From Gavia stellata (lineage: Eukaryota; Chordata; Aves; Gaviiformes; Gaviidae), in the NCBI RefSeq assembly GCF_030936135.1, contig NC_082619.1, forward strand, positions 5,087,208 to 5,151,207: DNA of 64,000 nt. The letters are read 5' to 3'. Shown here one piece after another: positions 48,501-58,900 of the stretch. The notes beneath the pieces were generated by a model. The model saw only the letters and a list, made by a program, of their open reading frames with translations, searched no databases and had not been told where the DNA came from. How positions within the stretch are numbered: the stretch's first letter is position 1; each line of letters starts with the position of its first letter. Position numbers and translations under genes: made by a program.

Positions 48501-51208
48501 AACACTTGTTCGTGGCTGGGACAGATGGACTTCGTATATAAAAAAAGGAAATGAGAACTTCTACTCTGTAGATTTTTTCAAAAGCCTTTTGCAAAAGCCA
48601 ACATATTACCAAAACCTCAGAATTAAATCAAAGGGAGATTTGAATATATTGAGCTTTAAAACTGAAGTGTGCCAGGGACTTGCCGTACGTCTCCATCAAG
48701 GACTCTAAGTTATCAATGTGTTTTATTTTCAACAGGAAATACTTGAGAGTTTTGGGAAGGGCTCCACAGCTCTGCCCTCAGTCCAGCCTGTGAAATCCTC
48801 CAAATCCAAATGTCTATTTCCACGGGGAAGCTTGCAACAGAGACCTCAAGGTAGGACATAACATTGATGTCAATTGTTAGCCCCACTTTCCATCACTGAT
48901 GCCAATAACTTCCGCTAGTGTAATTAGGACCATGGCATTTCCCTGGTGCGCAGAATCTTTAGATGCTTTTAGTGCCTAGAGCTGGGTATGCACTGAATAC
49001 TCCATGCTTCACTGGCTCCTGTTTCGTGGCAATATTTTAAGGCCGTGATCAAGAGTAGGGTCCGTTCTGGCAATAACACTGCAGGAGGAGGCAATCCCTG
49101 CTCTGCAGCCCCTGTAGTCTAAAGCACACAGGTTGGAGTTTTGCAGCTTGGGATCTCAGCATCTTGTTAGCTTTGTCAGCTTCCTTTTGGCATCAGACAC
49201 ATCCTTACGGTCACACTCCTATCTCACTATCCAGCACCAACCCAGCAGACTTCGGTACACGTTTAATTTTACGTACTGCTGACGGCGTAACCTTAACTTA
49301 GTGGGATGCCCCCCAGTACGTAAAGTCAAGTGTAGCGGAACAAACTTTTTTTTATTCTCAGCCTTGTTTCTGCCCACTCTTCTGGGCTTATGACCCCAAA
49401 TTTTAAAACAGCTGGAAATCATTGCAGGGTGAGGCACTCTGATTTGGCCAGAACACATTGTATTTAAACAGAGAGCAAACCCTGTTACCACTTGGTTTAC
49501 TCACCAGATAAAAGTTCTCAGGCAGAGGTGTGAAACTAGTGGTGTTTGCCTGTTTTTAGCAACTTTTGTCTGTCTAAAGAAATGCAGAAGTATCTGTAGT
49601 TCATTTCCAGCCTTGCTATCTTTTAGGCCAGATTCACCAGGACACTTAGGCACTGCTCGCATGACAGAGGAAGGAAATTAGGTACCTTTCTACATTGCAG
49701 CCCAACTATAAGGAAAAATTGTGTTAAGTCTGTCATTTTTCCTATTCAAAGGGAGCATCCGAATCCAGAGTTAGCACCTGGAAGACTATGTGATGCTCCA
49801 GGATTAGGCACTCCCAATTTCTCCTGCTGAAATTCTTTCTGCTACAAACCAGAGTAAAGCAAAGGAATAACAGACCCTGAAGCGCGTGATGACAATCTCC
49901 TCATCGCAGATGAGTGTCAGAGTCACCTTCTCATCCCTCTGCTCACTTTGTTGGTAAAGAGTGCCCAAATCGCGCTATATTTGAGGCCCAAGACGCGCTG
50001 CAAGTTATTTGGAGTCATTGGAGAATTGTTTTGTCCTTAGATAAACTGTTTGAAGTATTTCAATACACTTCAGTCTTGAGTTGACCCAAAAGTTATTTGT
50101 GTCTCTGTACACACGTGCGTGTGTGCACAGCGCTGTGTATTTTAGTAATCAGCTGCTGGTCCTCACCCTAACCCCACTCCATCCCATCTTCTCCTTCTGC
50201 CGTCTGGGCAGACGGGGGGAGGGCAATGCAAGCCCACCGGCTGCTGTCCCCCTCCTCATCCCCCCCACTATTAATAGCCAGACAACAAATGAGCCCAAAT
50301 TCATTCCTGAGCGGAATTACCAAATGTTTTTGCAATTAAAACTGCAAACATTCACGCGGGGCCCCCGGAACAATAGGCGCCTGTGCCTGGTCCTGAATAG
50401 GCACTAGTGTCCGCCCGCCCTGCCTGCCGAGCCTGCACATTCCTGGCACCCTCAGCCCTGGACCCGCTCCTTGCTGAGCTGGGTTTTGGGGCTGCTTGCC
50501 CCCCGTATCTTATCCCCCCCTCCCTGCAGCCCCGCGCTCCCGGCGGGGGAGCCGGCGGGTCCGTGCTGCGGGCGGCGGGACTGGCCCCGGGCCCCCATCC
50601 TGGCCCGGCGGTGCGCGGCCCGGCGGTGCGCAGCCCGTCCCGGCGTCCCCCCGGGGTCGGGGCAGCGCATCCCTCCCCTCCCCGGGACCGGGGGCCGGGG
50701 CAGCGCATCCCTCCCCTCCCCGGGACCGGGGGCCGGGGCAGCGCATCCCTCCCCTCCCCGGGACCGGGGGTCGGGGCAGCGCATCCCTCCCCTCCCCAGG
50801 ACCGGGGGTCGGGGCAGCGCATCCCTCCCCTCCCCGGGACCGGGGGTCGGGGCAGCGCATCCCTCCCCTCCCCGGGACCGGGGGTCGGGGCAGCGCATCC
50901 CTCCCCTCCCCGGGGCCGGGGCAGCGCATCCCTCCCCTCCCCGGGACCGGGGGTCGGGGCAGCGCATCCTCCCCCGCTACCGAGCCGGGCACCGCGTCCC
51001 CTCCGGGGCAGGGGCAGCGCCTCTCCCCCGTCCCCCGGATCGCGACCGGGGCAGCGCCTCTCCCCCGTCCCCGGCCCGCGGTGGGGACCGGGGCAGCGCA
51101 TCCCCCTTCCCCGCGGACGGGGCCGCGGACGGGGCGGGGCGGCCCCGGTGGCCGGGACTCACCGAGCAGGGGCAGGAGCAGGAGCAGCGCCGGCCGCCGC
51201 AGCGCCAT
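21469..51208 (-). CDS. JAM3: JAM3, junctional adhesion molecule C (complete, 9 coding exons)
   Basis: JAM3 (JAM-C) is a single-pass adhesion protein of tight junctions, endothelium, Schwann cells and spermatids. It binds JAM-B, itself and leukocyte integrins, and polarity scaffolds such as PAR-3 through its tail. The nine exons join to 903 nt: 300 residues plus TAA, against ~310 in human. Residues 1 to about 21 form a signal peptide (Leu-rich core). The V-type Ig domain has C43 and C105, with the family dimerisation motif R54-I-E. The C2-type Ig domain has C150 and C209, plus the extra pair C134 and C220. N94 (NTT) and the NSS in exon 5 are glycosylation sequons. A helix spans about 232-257. 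The tail ends SSFVI, a class II PDZ ligand. All junctions are GT-AG. The gene converges on NCAPD3, as in human. Confidence 0.97.
21505..23439 (-). other. JAM3 introns 8 and 7
   Basis: Introns 21505-22149 and 22205-23439 flank exon 8. I see no exon, RNA gene or clear repeat. The reverse ORFs at 21387-21683 and 22225-22554 run through intron and are chance. Confidence 0.8.
22150..22204 (-). CDS. JAM3: JAM3 coding exon 8 (cytoplasmic tail)
   Basis: The acceptor is ttcag above 22204 and the donor gtaaca below 22150. The exon encodes [18 protein letters not shown], the conserved tail segment. Confidence 0.96.
23440..23569 (-). CDS. JAM3: JAM3 coding exon 7 (transmembrane)
   Basis: The acceptor is gccag above 23569 and the donor gtaagg below 23440. 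The exon encodes [30 protein letters not shown], then the basic stop-transfer RRGYF and the first cytoplasmic residues. The membrane helix matches mammals almost residue for residue. Confidence 0.96.
23570..24374 (-). other. JAM3 introns 6 and 5
   Basis: Introns 23570-23914 and 24015-24374. There is a T run near 23766-23776. Nothing else is seen. Confidence 0.8.
23915..24014 (-). CDS. JAM3: JAM3 coding exon 6 (end of C2 domain)
   Basis: The acceptor is ccag above 24014 and the donor gtgagt below 23915. The exon encodes [20 protein letters not shown] and [14 protein letters not shown]209 closes the C2 fold and C220 is the partner of the extra disulfide. Confidence 0.96.
24375..24577 (-). CDS. 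JAM3: JAM3 coding exon 5 (first part of C2 domain)
   Basis: The acceptor is cacag above 24577 and the donor gtaatg below 24375. The exon encodes [26 protein letters not shown] and [14 protein letters not shown]134 and C150 lie here. It ends in phase 0. Confidence 0.96.
24815..24967 (-). CDS. JAM3: JAM3 coding exon 4 (end of V domain)
   Basis: The acceptor is atcag above 24967 and the donor gtatta below 24815. The exon encodes [19 protein letters not shown], then [13 protein letters not shown] and [11 protein letters not shown]105 is the second cysteine of the V domain, and NTT is a glycosylation sequon. Confidence 0.96.
24968..26836 (-). other. JAM3 introns 3 and 2
   Basis: Introns 24968-25839 and 25954-26836. 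The 129-codon + strand ORF at 25124-25513 has no splice context or recognised domain and looks like chance. Confidence 0.8.
25840..25953 (-). CDS. JAM3: JAM3 coding exon 3 (V domain, dimerisation motif)
   Basis: The acceptor is gctag above 25953 and the donor gtatga below 25840. The exon encodes [20 protein letters not shown] and [10 protein letters not shown]. It contains C43 of the V-domain disulfide and the RIE motif that JAM proteins use for cis dimers. Confidence 0.96.
26837..26902 (-). CDS. JAM3: JAM3 coding exon 2
   Basis: The acceptor ccag lies just above 26902 and the donor gtgagta just below 26837. The exon completes GCRLLA (end of the signal peptide) and encodes [16 protein letters not shown], the first strand of the V domain. 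Residues 16-37. Confidence 0.94.
27279..27302. repeat. 12-bp tandem duplication
   Basis: Two copies of gagcagcttcaa sit side by side. Small and probably neutral. Confidence 0.6.
30704..30760. repeat. direct duplication, 23-bp copies with 34-bp period
   Basis: Identical 23-base copies beginning ctaccagatctgtatgtgct lie at 30704-30726 and 30738-30760, separated by 11 bases. Confidence 0.9.
33091..33140. repeat. short tandem repeat, about three units
   Basis: The phrase ctcctgatttaaa occurs three times at 15-17 bp spacing. It yields a repeated SGDL peptide in a chance reverse ORF. Confidence 0.85.
37210..37225. promoter_or_regulatory. palindromic MEF2-type site
   Basis: CTGCTA-TTTT-TAGCAG is a perfect 6-bp inverted repeat enclosing CTATTTTTAG, an exact MEF2 consensus. 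Function is untested and single sites occur by chance. Confidence 0.3.
45156..45415. repeat. remnant of an old amniote dispersed repeat
   Basis: Phrases such as gaattaggtgtctcaggtg, agtgggcctgaatttttaga and gggattttcagaagaggc resemble well-kept copies of an abundant turtle and crocodilian repeat ('aggtgcctaa', 'gggcctgattttcaga'). The copy is highly diverged. Confidence 0.45.
49621..49700. repeat. remnant of an old amniote dispersed repeat
   Basis: aggccagattcaccaggaca followed by cttaggcactg resembles the same family as at 45.2 kb ('ggcccagattcacaaaggtacttaggtgcc'-like). Confidence 0.4.
50658..50999. repeat. 38-bp GC-rich minisatellite in JAM3 intron 1
   Basis: The motif gcagcgcatccctcccct starts at 50662, 50700, 50738, 50776, 50814, 50852, 50890, 50921 and 50959. 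Spacing is 38 bp except for one 31-bp unit that lost 7 bp. The rest of the unit is ccccgggaccgggggtcggg with t/c and g/a variants. Diverged copies (gcagcgcctc or gcagcgcat) follow at 51014, 51051 and 51093. There are no spacers, so this is not CRISPR-like. Confidence 0.97.
51163..51208 (-). CDS. JAM3: JAM3 coding exon 1 (start and signal peptide)
   Basis: The ATG is at 51206-51208 (CAT on +). The exon encodes [15 protein letters not shown] plus one base, and the donor gtgagt follows at 51162 downwards. MALRRP is identical to mammalian JAM3, which decides the start. The signal-peptide part is about ten residues shorter than in human. Confidence 0.93.
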
Positions 51209-54200
51209 GATGGGGAGTGCGGAGCCGAGCCCGCCGCGCCGAGCCTGCGCACTGCCCGGGCGGCGGCGGGGGCGGCCGGCGGCGCCCCGGGGGCGGGGGG
51301 TGCCGCGCTCCCGTTGCCGCGGAAACCGGGCGGGGAGGCGCGGGTCCCGGCGCCTGGCACGGCGGGGGGCGGCGGAGGCCGGAGCGGGAGCTGGCGGGGG
51401 GCGGGCCGCGGGCGGGGAGGGGGGACCGGCCCGCGGGCCCTGCGGCGGGGAGAGGCGCCCGCCCGAAGCGCTCCGGCGCGGGGAGCGCCCGGGGAGCGCC
51501 GCGGAGGGGATCTCGCCGGGAGGAGGGGGCCGGGGAGGCTTTGCGTGTTGGTGGGGCAGCGAAGGCTGGAAATCAGCTGGACGGCAGCGGCTTTGGTTAC
51601 CGAAACCCACCCAAGTTCTGCTCTAGGGTGGGCGTTTCCCCCCGAATTTACTAAGAACCCCTAAAAAGAGGGATTTCTCCGTGAGAACGGAGAACGCGCT
51701 CTCGCGTTGAACCGCGCATCTCGCTATAAGCTCCTGACCAACTTGAAGCGAGACACGCAAACAGCCGGTTGGGGAGAGAGCGGGGTCCCGGGGTCCTCGT
51801 GCTGTACCACCGTTGCTTCTGGCACGGCCACGGGCTCAATTTAGTGGTCCTGCCCTGAAAAGGGCCTTTGCACAGAGAGCAACCCGAGCTGCTGCGTGGT
51901 CCTCCCAAGCGTCCCAGAACCACCTTCTTCGATGGACAGAAAGGAAATCACCAGCGCTGGACACTCGCCCCGAATTCAGGGAGTCAGCCTGGGTGAACGC
52001 GGGTTCACGCGTCACTAACCATCAGTAGCGTGTGATGGGGATGTAATTAAGATGCTGTTGAAGATCAAGCAGCTGGAATGAAAGCCGAGCTCTCCTCTGT
52101 TCTGTAAACCAGCTCGGCAGAGCGGGTAGAAATTAAGGGATGTAAAAATGTATTTAACTTGATCATGTAGCAGATCTGACTCAAGATGCTAATGAGTAGA
52201 TTTAAGGGGCTGATCTGAGCCTGGTGAAATTAGTACAGAGGTTCTCATCAATTCTAATGGCCAGATGGGGCGTTTCACTGAGGATGAAGGGGAAGGAATC
52301 GCCTAATAAGACTACATGGCTTAAAACCTGACTCCAGCCATCGTCGGGTTGGCTCACTGTTGAGTAAGGAGTCATTTTAACACAGTCCGTTTGGACTGAA
52401 ATGACAGGAGATGTAAAATATGTTGACATAGAGTATAATCAGCAATAAAGTGTAATCGCTGAGGTGTCAGGTTCCTCTTTGACTTCCCGCAGCAGCTTGA
52501 CCAGGGAAGAGTGGAGCTGAGAAAGGAGAAACGAGACAGGATGGGAGGGTTTCTTAACACACCTCTTCTGGCCTTTTAAGTCGTGTTTGTGCGGGCAGGT
52601 GAAACGCAGTCCTGCAAAGGGCCTGCAGCAGCCCCGCGCTGTGGGCTTTCCCTCTGCCGCTGGCCGCGGACCCGGCTGGAAACCAGGCTCAGCCCGTCCG
52701 CGCTGGACTGGGGAAGAGCCGTGCTGGGAGGGCAGGAGGTGGACAGTGCTGCGGTGTGTTGGCTTCCCCAGGCCATCTGGGCCACTCGAAGGGGAGCTGG
52801 ATCCGTGCTAAGGGGCTCTTCCAAGCCTTGATTTCCCTCTCCAGGCTGCTGGAGCTCAGCCTGGGCGTGCGTTGAGAGTATGCTCGTGAATAATCAATGC
52901 AGACAGAGGCCGGGTTTGCAGTCAGCTGGCAAAGCAGATACGACCTTAGCGGATAACAGCAGGGCATGAAACCTTGAACATCATCTTGTACAGACATCCT
53001 CGCGCGGGACATACGTGCCAATTGCCTATCTCGGGCAGACAGGGCTAGCGCCAGCTCTTCTCTTTATGCTGCCTCCATGGTTTTATTACAGCAAGGTTCC
53101 GCCTTTTAATCTGCCGTTGCCGCTGAGGAGCCATTTGAAATGTGAAACTCAACAAGCAAAAGGAGTCGCAATAAATATTATACAAGAACCATAGCGCCCG
53201 TCAAACCAAGACGGCAAAGCGCTGCGGGGTAAAACATTGATTTTCACACACAAACGGAGCTCCCATTTCATTATTTAATGTTGAAACAAGTAACTAGAAT
53301 AAAATACGCGCTAAGAGCAGCCCTGTGTAGTGCAGGGATGTATTCAGGCGTGATGAGGGGCAGCATAAACCTGCCTCTTCCTATGATTTCTTTGTTCTCT
53401 GAAGAGCTTCCCATCCGTGCTCAAAACAAGGCGAGGAATCTGCAGGATGAGAGGCAGGGAGCACGTGTCCTGCCCGGGAGCCCTCCCGAGCTCCAGCAAA
53501 GGCCTGTGACGGGCAGCGATGGAGAAGAAGGCGCTGTGTGCCCGCGCCCCAGCGCAAGCAGTGGTGGTGGCAGTGGAGAGGTGCAGGGTAAGGCGGCGGG
53601 GACTCGCTCCTGGCACTTGTGAGAACAGAGGGAAGGTAACCCAGGACTAAACTGGAAAAAAAAAATGTCCCTAGGGATTTCTAAAGGTCGTACGGAGCAT
53701 CTTGTATACCAAGTGTTTGGGATCCGAAAGCAGCTGAAGGCAACTCAGAGAAAATGGATATCCTTTTGATGCTTGTCATGCCTGGAGGCCCAAACCGAGG
53801 TTCAAGCCCTGCTGGGAAGAAGCTGCTCAAACCTGTAAAACAGGCTGTGCCTGTCACGATGAGTTTTCGATAGCAATACACATGGCAGACGGGAGTGTTA
53901 TTATCTGCGGCACCGGGGCTCCGCGGACTCTGCCAAGGAGCTGTGACATGCCTTGCGTGCGGAGGAGCAGCCTGTCTGTGTCCTCAGGGCTGTCCGTCTG
54001 GACCTGTCCCAAGCCTTAGGTTCGCTCCAGACCTCTTTGGCTTTGAAGCTGTGGCTGTGGCAGGCTGCTCTGCTGCCCGGTGAAGAAGGAGGTCCTGGCA
54101 GGCACCGCAGCCGGTGCAAGAGTGTGGCTGCTCTCAGAGGTGGGAGCTGGTCGTGCCGTCCCGGCGGCAGGACAGCAGCCCTGGAGATAACCTGCTTTGT

Positions 54201-57200
54201 TCAGCGGGAAAGAAAAACTTCTTTACTCATAAGAGGAGGGCTGTGGGCCACTGTGTTTGCTCAGGGGGCAAATGCCAGCAGGCGATCCACCGGCAGATTT
54301 GTTAGACGATCTGAAGTGTCTCCAGAGCCATCTTTGCATGTGACGTAGGTAATAGGGGAGAGAATCAGCCGTCAGGGAGGGGAAGTCTCTCCAGAGCGGC
54401 ACTCGGGTGAGCAGGAGGCCACAGCATTCACCTGGAGCTGTATCCCAGCTCTGGCTGAACGAGGCTGTTGCCCTTCGGTCGGGGCTGGACAGGACCTCTT
54501 GGTCTAACTGCGTAGGGTCTTTGGAAGCAGAGTCCTGCCTTGTCTTGGAGTGTTTCTAGAGTGACTTTAGGCTCTGTGGATAAAAAGACACTCTTATTTA
54601 TACGTATCACTTTTGATTTGGGGATCTCAAAGCACCTTGCAGATGTGCCATTTACCCAAGGTCATTTTCAGCAGCTCTGGGAATAGACGCAGGTCTCTGG
54701 CCTGCGTCCCTCCCTCTTCCGCGCTGCTTCTGCTGCTAGGGCAGCTTTCTATGGATGCACTCATGCTGCAGTGCCTCTCGCTCCTTAGCTGAAGACAGTA
54801 TCTCTTTTTGTGTCTGCTGTAGTCGAGACAAGTTGTTGATTCCTGGTGTCACAGACCATGACCCCACTCCTACACCAGTCCCATCATTTCTCCCTAGTTC
54901 ATTTCTCAGGCATATGCTCGTCTATTTTGAATCATTTGTATGTGTGAGGCTGAGTGGCTCCTAATCTCGTCTCCCTCCCGGGGCGTCAGTCACACTGGCA
55001 TGTGCCTTTTCCCTGTCTGCCTCCCTCTGTTTATGGACCATGGGTATTTTTAACTCCACCCTCTAATTAGAGGTAGTTTTCTCTGGATATTTTGCGCACT
55101 AGGGCTCTCACGTCTGCGGTCAGCAGGGCAGGCAGTAAGCGCTGGGGACCGGCCGTGCGTAGAAGCCTTCCTGCTAAATAAATACGCTGCCCTTCACCTC
55201 CCAGCAGCACGTTTCCAGAGAGACCAGGATGGGGGGGAAGGCTCGCATTCCTCCGGGGTCTGTCCGCAGCAGTGTGGTGGGGTATCAGCTATACAGAGGA
55301 GCCAGCTAACCCCCCCGAGAGATGGACACAGCTGCCTTCTCATCCTGCAGCCCGCTGCCTATGGCTGCTCACAGCTCCCTGCAGCTGTCCCTGAGCTGTA
55401 CAGTTAGCGCTCGTGGCCTGGAGCAGCCTGCGTCTCTGGGGATCCCTGAGCCGAGCTCGCTTGCCCTGTGCTGGTCCAGGGATGGAGAAGAGAGTGATAC
55501 TAATCAGAGATGGCCTTGAACCAGGCTCCCCAACTAGGAACCTGGGCTCCCTGGCTTCCCAGCACTGTGCTGCCCAAGCATCGCTCTCTACACGGCTCTC
55601 CGCATCCTCCCAAGCCGCGGCTGGCAAGGAAGCTGTGATCCCACCGGCAACCCCAGCGCAGTGCAGAGGCACGAGGGAGCCATCGCCTGCGCAGTCCTTT
55701 TCTCCCCTTGACGAACAAACAGCATCTGGCTGACCCGTCAGGCGGCGAGCACCCCTCGGGCTGCCTGCGTGGTGCTGCAGAGTTCCTTTAGCTCTGTTCA
55801 CAGCCAAGTCCTCTCTCTCCTGCCCCATGCCCCAGCAAACAGGAGCTGCAGATTACAAGGCCAGCTGGTCATTATCACGTTACACTGCTCTCTTCCCTTG
55901 CCAAGGCCAGCCCGGGAGATGGCACCAACCCACAGAGCAGCAGGTTGGGCGCTCAGGCTGGTGACCCAGCTCAGGTCTTAACGCTCCCATCGCTGGCAAT
56001 AGCAAGCGCCGCTTCCCCCAGGCCGGGGCTGTGTGGAGGAGATGGATGCTACTCCCTTTTCCCCTGCCTGGGGTGTGGAAGCAAGGTTTGACTGTCAGTG
56101 GGAAGGGGATGCTCCCTCTCACTCCTGATCCCGCCTAGACGCTTGTTCATAGGCATAACTGCTAGAGCTAACGCTCTGTTGAATTCATCTCTGTTCTTGA
56201 AAGAAGACGAGGGATAAAGAGGGAAAAATATTTGCTTAAGGAGAGTGAGGATGTCCTGCAAAGCTTGGGCCTCCCGCAGCCCTGATCTTACACTCGGGCT
56301 GCTGATACCCCGGGGCTGAAGGAGCTGCTCTGGTTCCTCAGCATCACGGCAAGAGGGCAGACAGGTCTTCAAATCCTTATGGAGCAGGTAAGAACAGCCT
56401 GGTTTTGCAGTGCCTCTCGCTGCCTCCCAGCAGACCTTCCCCGCTGTAACCACCTTTGCTCGTTCTCTTCTTGAGTCACTGTTTATTCTGGCTCCAAGGG
56501 CTCATGCTGATGTGGTGGAGCGGTCTTGTCCGCGAGCTGAATTTTCCAAACTCTCCAAGATTATTTTGACATGCTTGACTAGCAGTGGACGTGTCAGCCA
56601 AGGGTCTCCCACCACCCAAGCAGCACCTTGCTCGCCAAACAACACATGCCCTGGGGCGAGCAGTTAGCCATGCAAACACCCCCCACGCACCCGCACGCCT
56701 ATTGCGCTGCTTTATTGTTTAATAAGTGCCTTGGGTTTTGCCATGCCGGCTCTCCTCTGCGCGTCTCAGCAGACAGCGCTAGGCTCCCCGGCTAAAGCCG
56801 GTTTTAATGGCTCTTGATGACTTCCATGGAAATCAGTACCGCGTCGGGCTCTGGCTTGGCAATTGTGCTCAAGTACAGTAGGTTGCTTGGAAAGGAGTCA
56901 GGAATTTGGTTCTTCTTGATCTCTCCGGTACCTGTTAGTGCTATTTCCTTATCCCCATCTACCTGATGAGTTAACTGGGTGACCGGCATCCCATGCCTTG
57001 AGGTCCGAAGCAGTCAGAGAGGAGGGCTTGTCTCATGATAAGAGCTGCCCAGGCTCCCTTGGTGGCTAGTAGGAACGGGGATTTCTTCGTCTGAGGCCTG
57101 GCTGTGTTAGGGCTTTGGGTTTCTGGAGGCCGGTGAGGACAAGGGGGACTTGCTTCGTGTAGCTGAGTGCCGTGCTTCGTAGCCTCCCTCCCCGCTGTCC

Positions 57201-58900
57201 TTGAGCAGCCAGGTAAAAGCACTCTCCTCCTGCCTTGCAGTGAAGTGCAGTGCTTGGTTTGGAGGAGGAGCAGGGCCTTAATCTCTGCCAGTTGAGTTGC
57301 ACTTGCAAAGACGATTAGACATATGCCAGCTAATTCACAGTAAACAGGATGGAGGGAGAATTTGCCACTTATAAATGGCAGATGAGCGAGCCCATCATTC
57401 CTGTCACTCTCGGGTAATACGTGCTGACATAAGCCCAGTTTAGCTGCGAGTTTATCATTGCTAATCCTGCTGGTCCATGCCTCTGTTCTCCGTCCTCCTG
57501 GCACCTTTCTTCCCCTTTCCCTGCCTTGCCTTTCTCTCCCTCTCTCCTGGTGCTGGCGTCTCCGGCCTTGTGGGGCACACAAATTCCCCAGCATCCCCCG
57601 CCCAATACATTAGTGTTAGTTTGCCTTCCAAGGAATGTTTTTCCTGCTCCCGAAAGTGTCCCTGTGCAGATTAAAGCCACAGGGAAATCTTGTCATCCCG
57701 GCGTTTTGGATAGACACCTTCCCAACCCCGTTGCAGCTCTCGTCACTAACCTAGCAGAGCCTCTATCTGCCTGTCTCGTCCCCTCGGTGCTGCTGCTCCA
57801 CGTGATGAAGCATCTCCCGGGTCCTCTCCGGGTGTGCTTGGTGCCCTGTCACGGCTGTGCCGGTGATGCTTCTGCCAGGGCCCCGACCGTAGGGTTGGGG
57901 AGCTCGGACAGCAGCCCACAAGTGGGGGGACCCCACAGGCGCCGAGCTCCTGGCCCAGGTTGTGGTCAGCCGTGCTCAGCGCTGGAGCCTGCCCAGCCTG
58001 GAGTTTATTCGATACTTTTACCTAAACAGACCCTCCCGTGGGCTTCTTGCTAACAGCACCATGGGGAGCCTTAGCCCGGAACCACCCCGTTGTTTGGAGA
58101 GCCATGTAGCCAACCTAAATACCGTGCTCTTCTGCGGGGGGGTTGGAGCCTTCGGGGAGGTGGAGGGGAAGAGGCACGTCCCTGCGTGAGAGCGATGGCC
58201 ACAAAGCTTGACTTGGCTTCTAAGAGCTGTTGGGGATATGAAGCTGAACGGCAGGACTGGGGACTGGCGCTCAGCTCTGGTAGCTCTTATCTCTGCCCCA
58301 CTGAAGGAGCTCGGGCTCCCTCCCGAGTGCTACAAGTCCCGCCGGGATGCCAAGCCTGCTCCCGATATGCCTATGTGGATGCTACAGGATGGCAACTGGA
58401 GCCAGGCTAGCTACATTTTCCTGGAAATCCTGTTGGCTTTCCTTCACCGTGATGGTACGAGTGTTCCAGCTGTCCCTGCTTGACTGATCCACCTACGCAG
58501 AATATGTGGCTTTTTCTTGCGGTAGGATGACATGCCTAAGAAAGCTTGCCCGGCTACGCTCCCTCGCTCGGCTGAGCGCTCCCCCGCATCCCGGGTGTCA
58601 GTCGCGTGTCCTGCCCGACCCTCATCCCTGGGATGAGATCAGCTGGGGAAAGGAGGTCAGAGACAGAAATCCCATGAACTGAAAACTGGGCTGGGGCAGG
58701 TACCCACGGGGCGGCACCTCCCCTGGGGCAGGGAGGGTTGTGGGGTGACGGGAGGTGCTTGCAGGTACCTCGGGGCAAGCGAAGGGGTCCAAGGCCCTTT
58801 GCTGGCGAGGGGAGCGGGAGGAGAGCAGCCTTTCCTGGCCAAAACCCCCTCTCCCCTGTGGGTGCAAAGCCATGAAGCATCTCTGGGACGGATTTCTCCG
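51209..58900. other. GC-rich region upstream of JAM3, no supportable gene
   Basis: Apart from the promoter and one old repeat remnant near 54.6 kb, I see no gene. A long pyrimidine-rich stretch lies at about 57483-57555. ORFs such as 56971-57594 (-), 57526-58053 (+) and 55340-55828 (-) lack domains and splice context. Undetected noncoding transcripts are possible. Confidence 0.7.
54618..54710 (+). repeat. remnant of a MIR/L3-type element
   Basis: ggggatctcaaagcaccttg, then tgccatttacccaaggtcat, then an aggtctctggcctg tail follow the order of phrases in the 3' part of amniote MIR and L3 elements. Diverged and truncated. Confidence 0.5.

Larger units (their letters stand above)
26903..51162 (-). 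other. JAM3 intron 1 (~24 kb)
   Basis: The first intron separates the promoter and start exon from the rest, as in human where intron 1 is also by far the longest. I found no protein gene, tRNA or rRNA. It holds short duplications (30.7 and 33.1 kb), perfect MEF2-type sites (37.2 and 44.1-44.2 kb), remnants of old dispersed repeats (45.2-45.4 and 49.6 kb), and, at its 5' end, the 38-bp minisatellite. ORFs of up to ~150 codons occur but show no codon or domain signature that I can defend. Confidence 0.85.
50350..51550. promoter_or_regulatory. JAM3: CpG island and JAM3 promoter region
   Basis: CpG density rises sharply at about 50350 and falls after about 51550. The JAM3 start codon lies inside at 51206-51208. 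Bases 51209-51550 should hold the 5' UTR and core promoter; GGGCGGGG-type GC boxes are present (for example near 51288-51299) and no TATA box is seen. The transcription start cannot be placed. Confidence 0.8.

Noticed and set aside
50658..51110. Regularly spaced 38-bp repeats resembling a CRISPR array
   Set aside because: Units abut directly with no unique spacers, and the genome is a vertebrate.
50352..51664. Long overlapping ORFs of up to ~400 codons on both strands, rich in Gly, Pro, Arg, Ser
   Set aside because: They run through the 38-bp minisatellite, whose length is not a multiple of three and which lacks stops in all frames. Several frames on both strands are open at once, which is the mark of stop-poor repeat DNA and not of coding sequence. 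The JAM3 first exon lies inside.
56971..57594. 207-codon reverse ORF
   Set aside because: No recognised domain. An overlapping 175-codon ORF starts on the other strand within the same GC-rich interval, and no splice or promoter signals support it.
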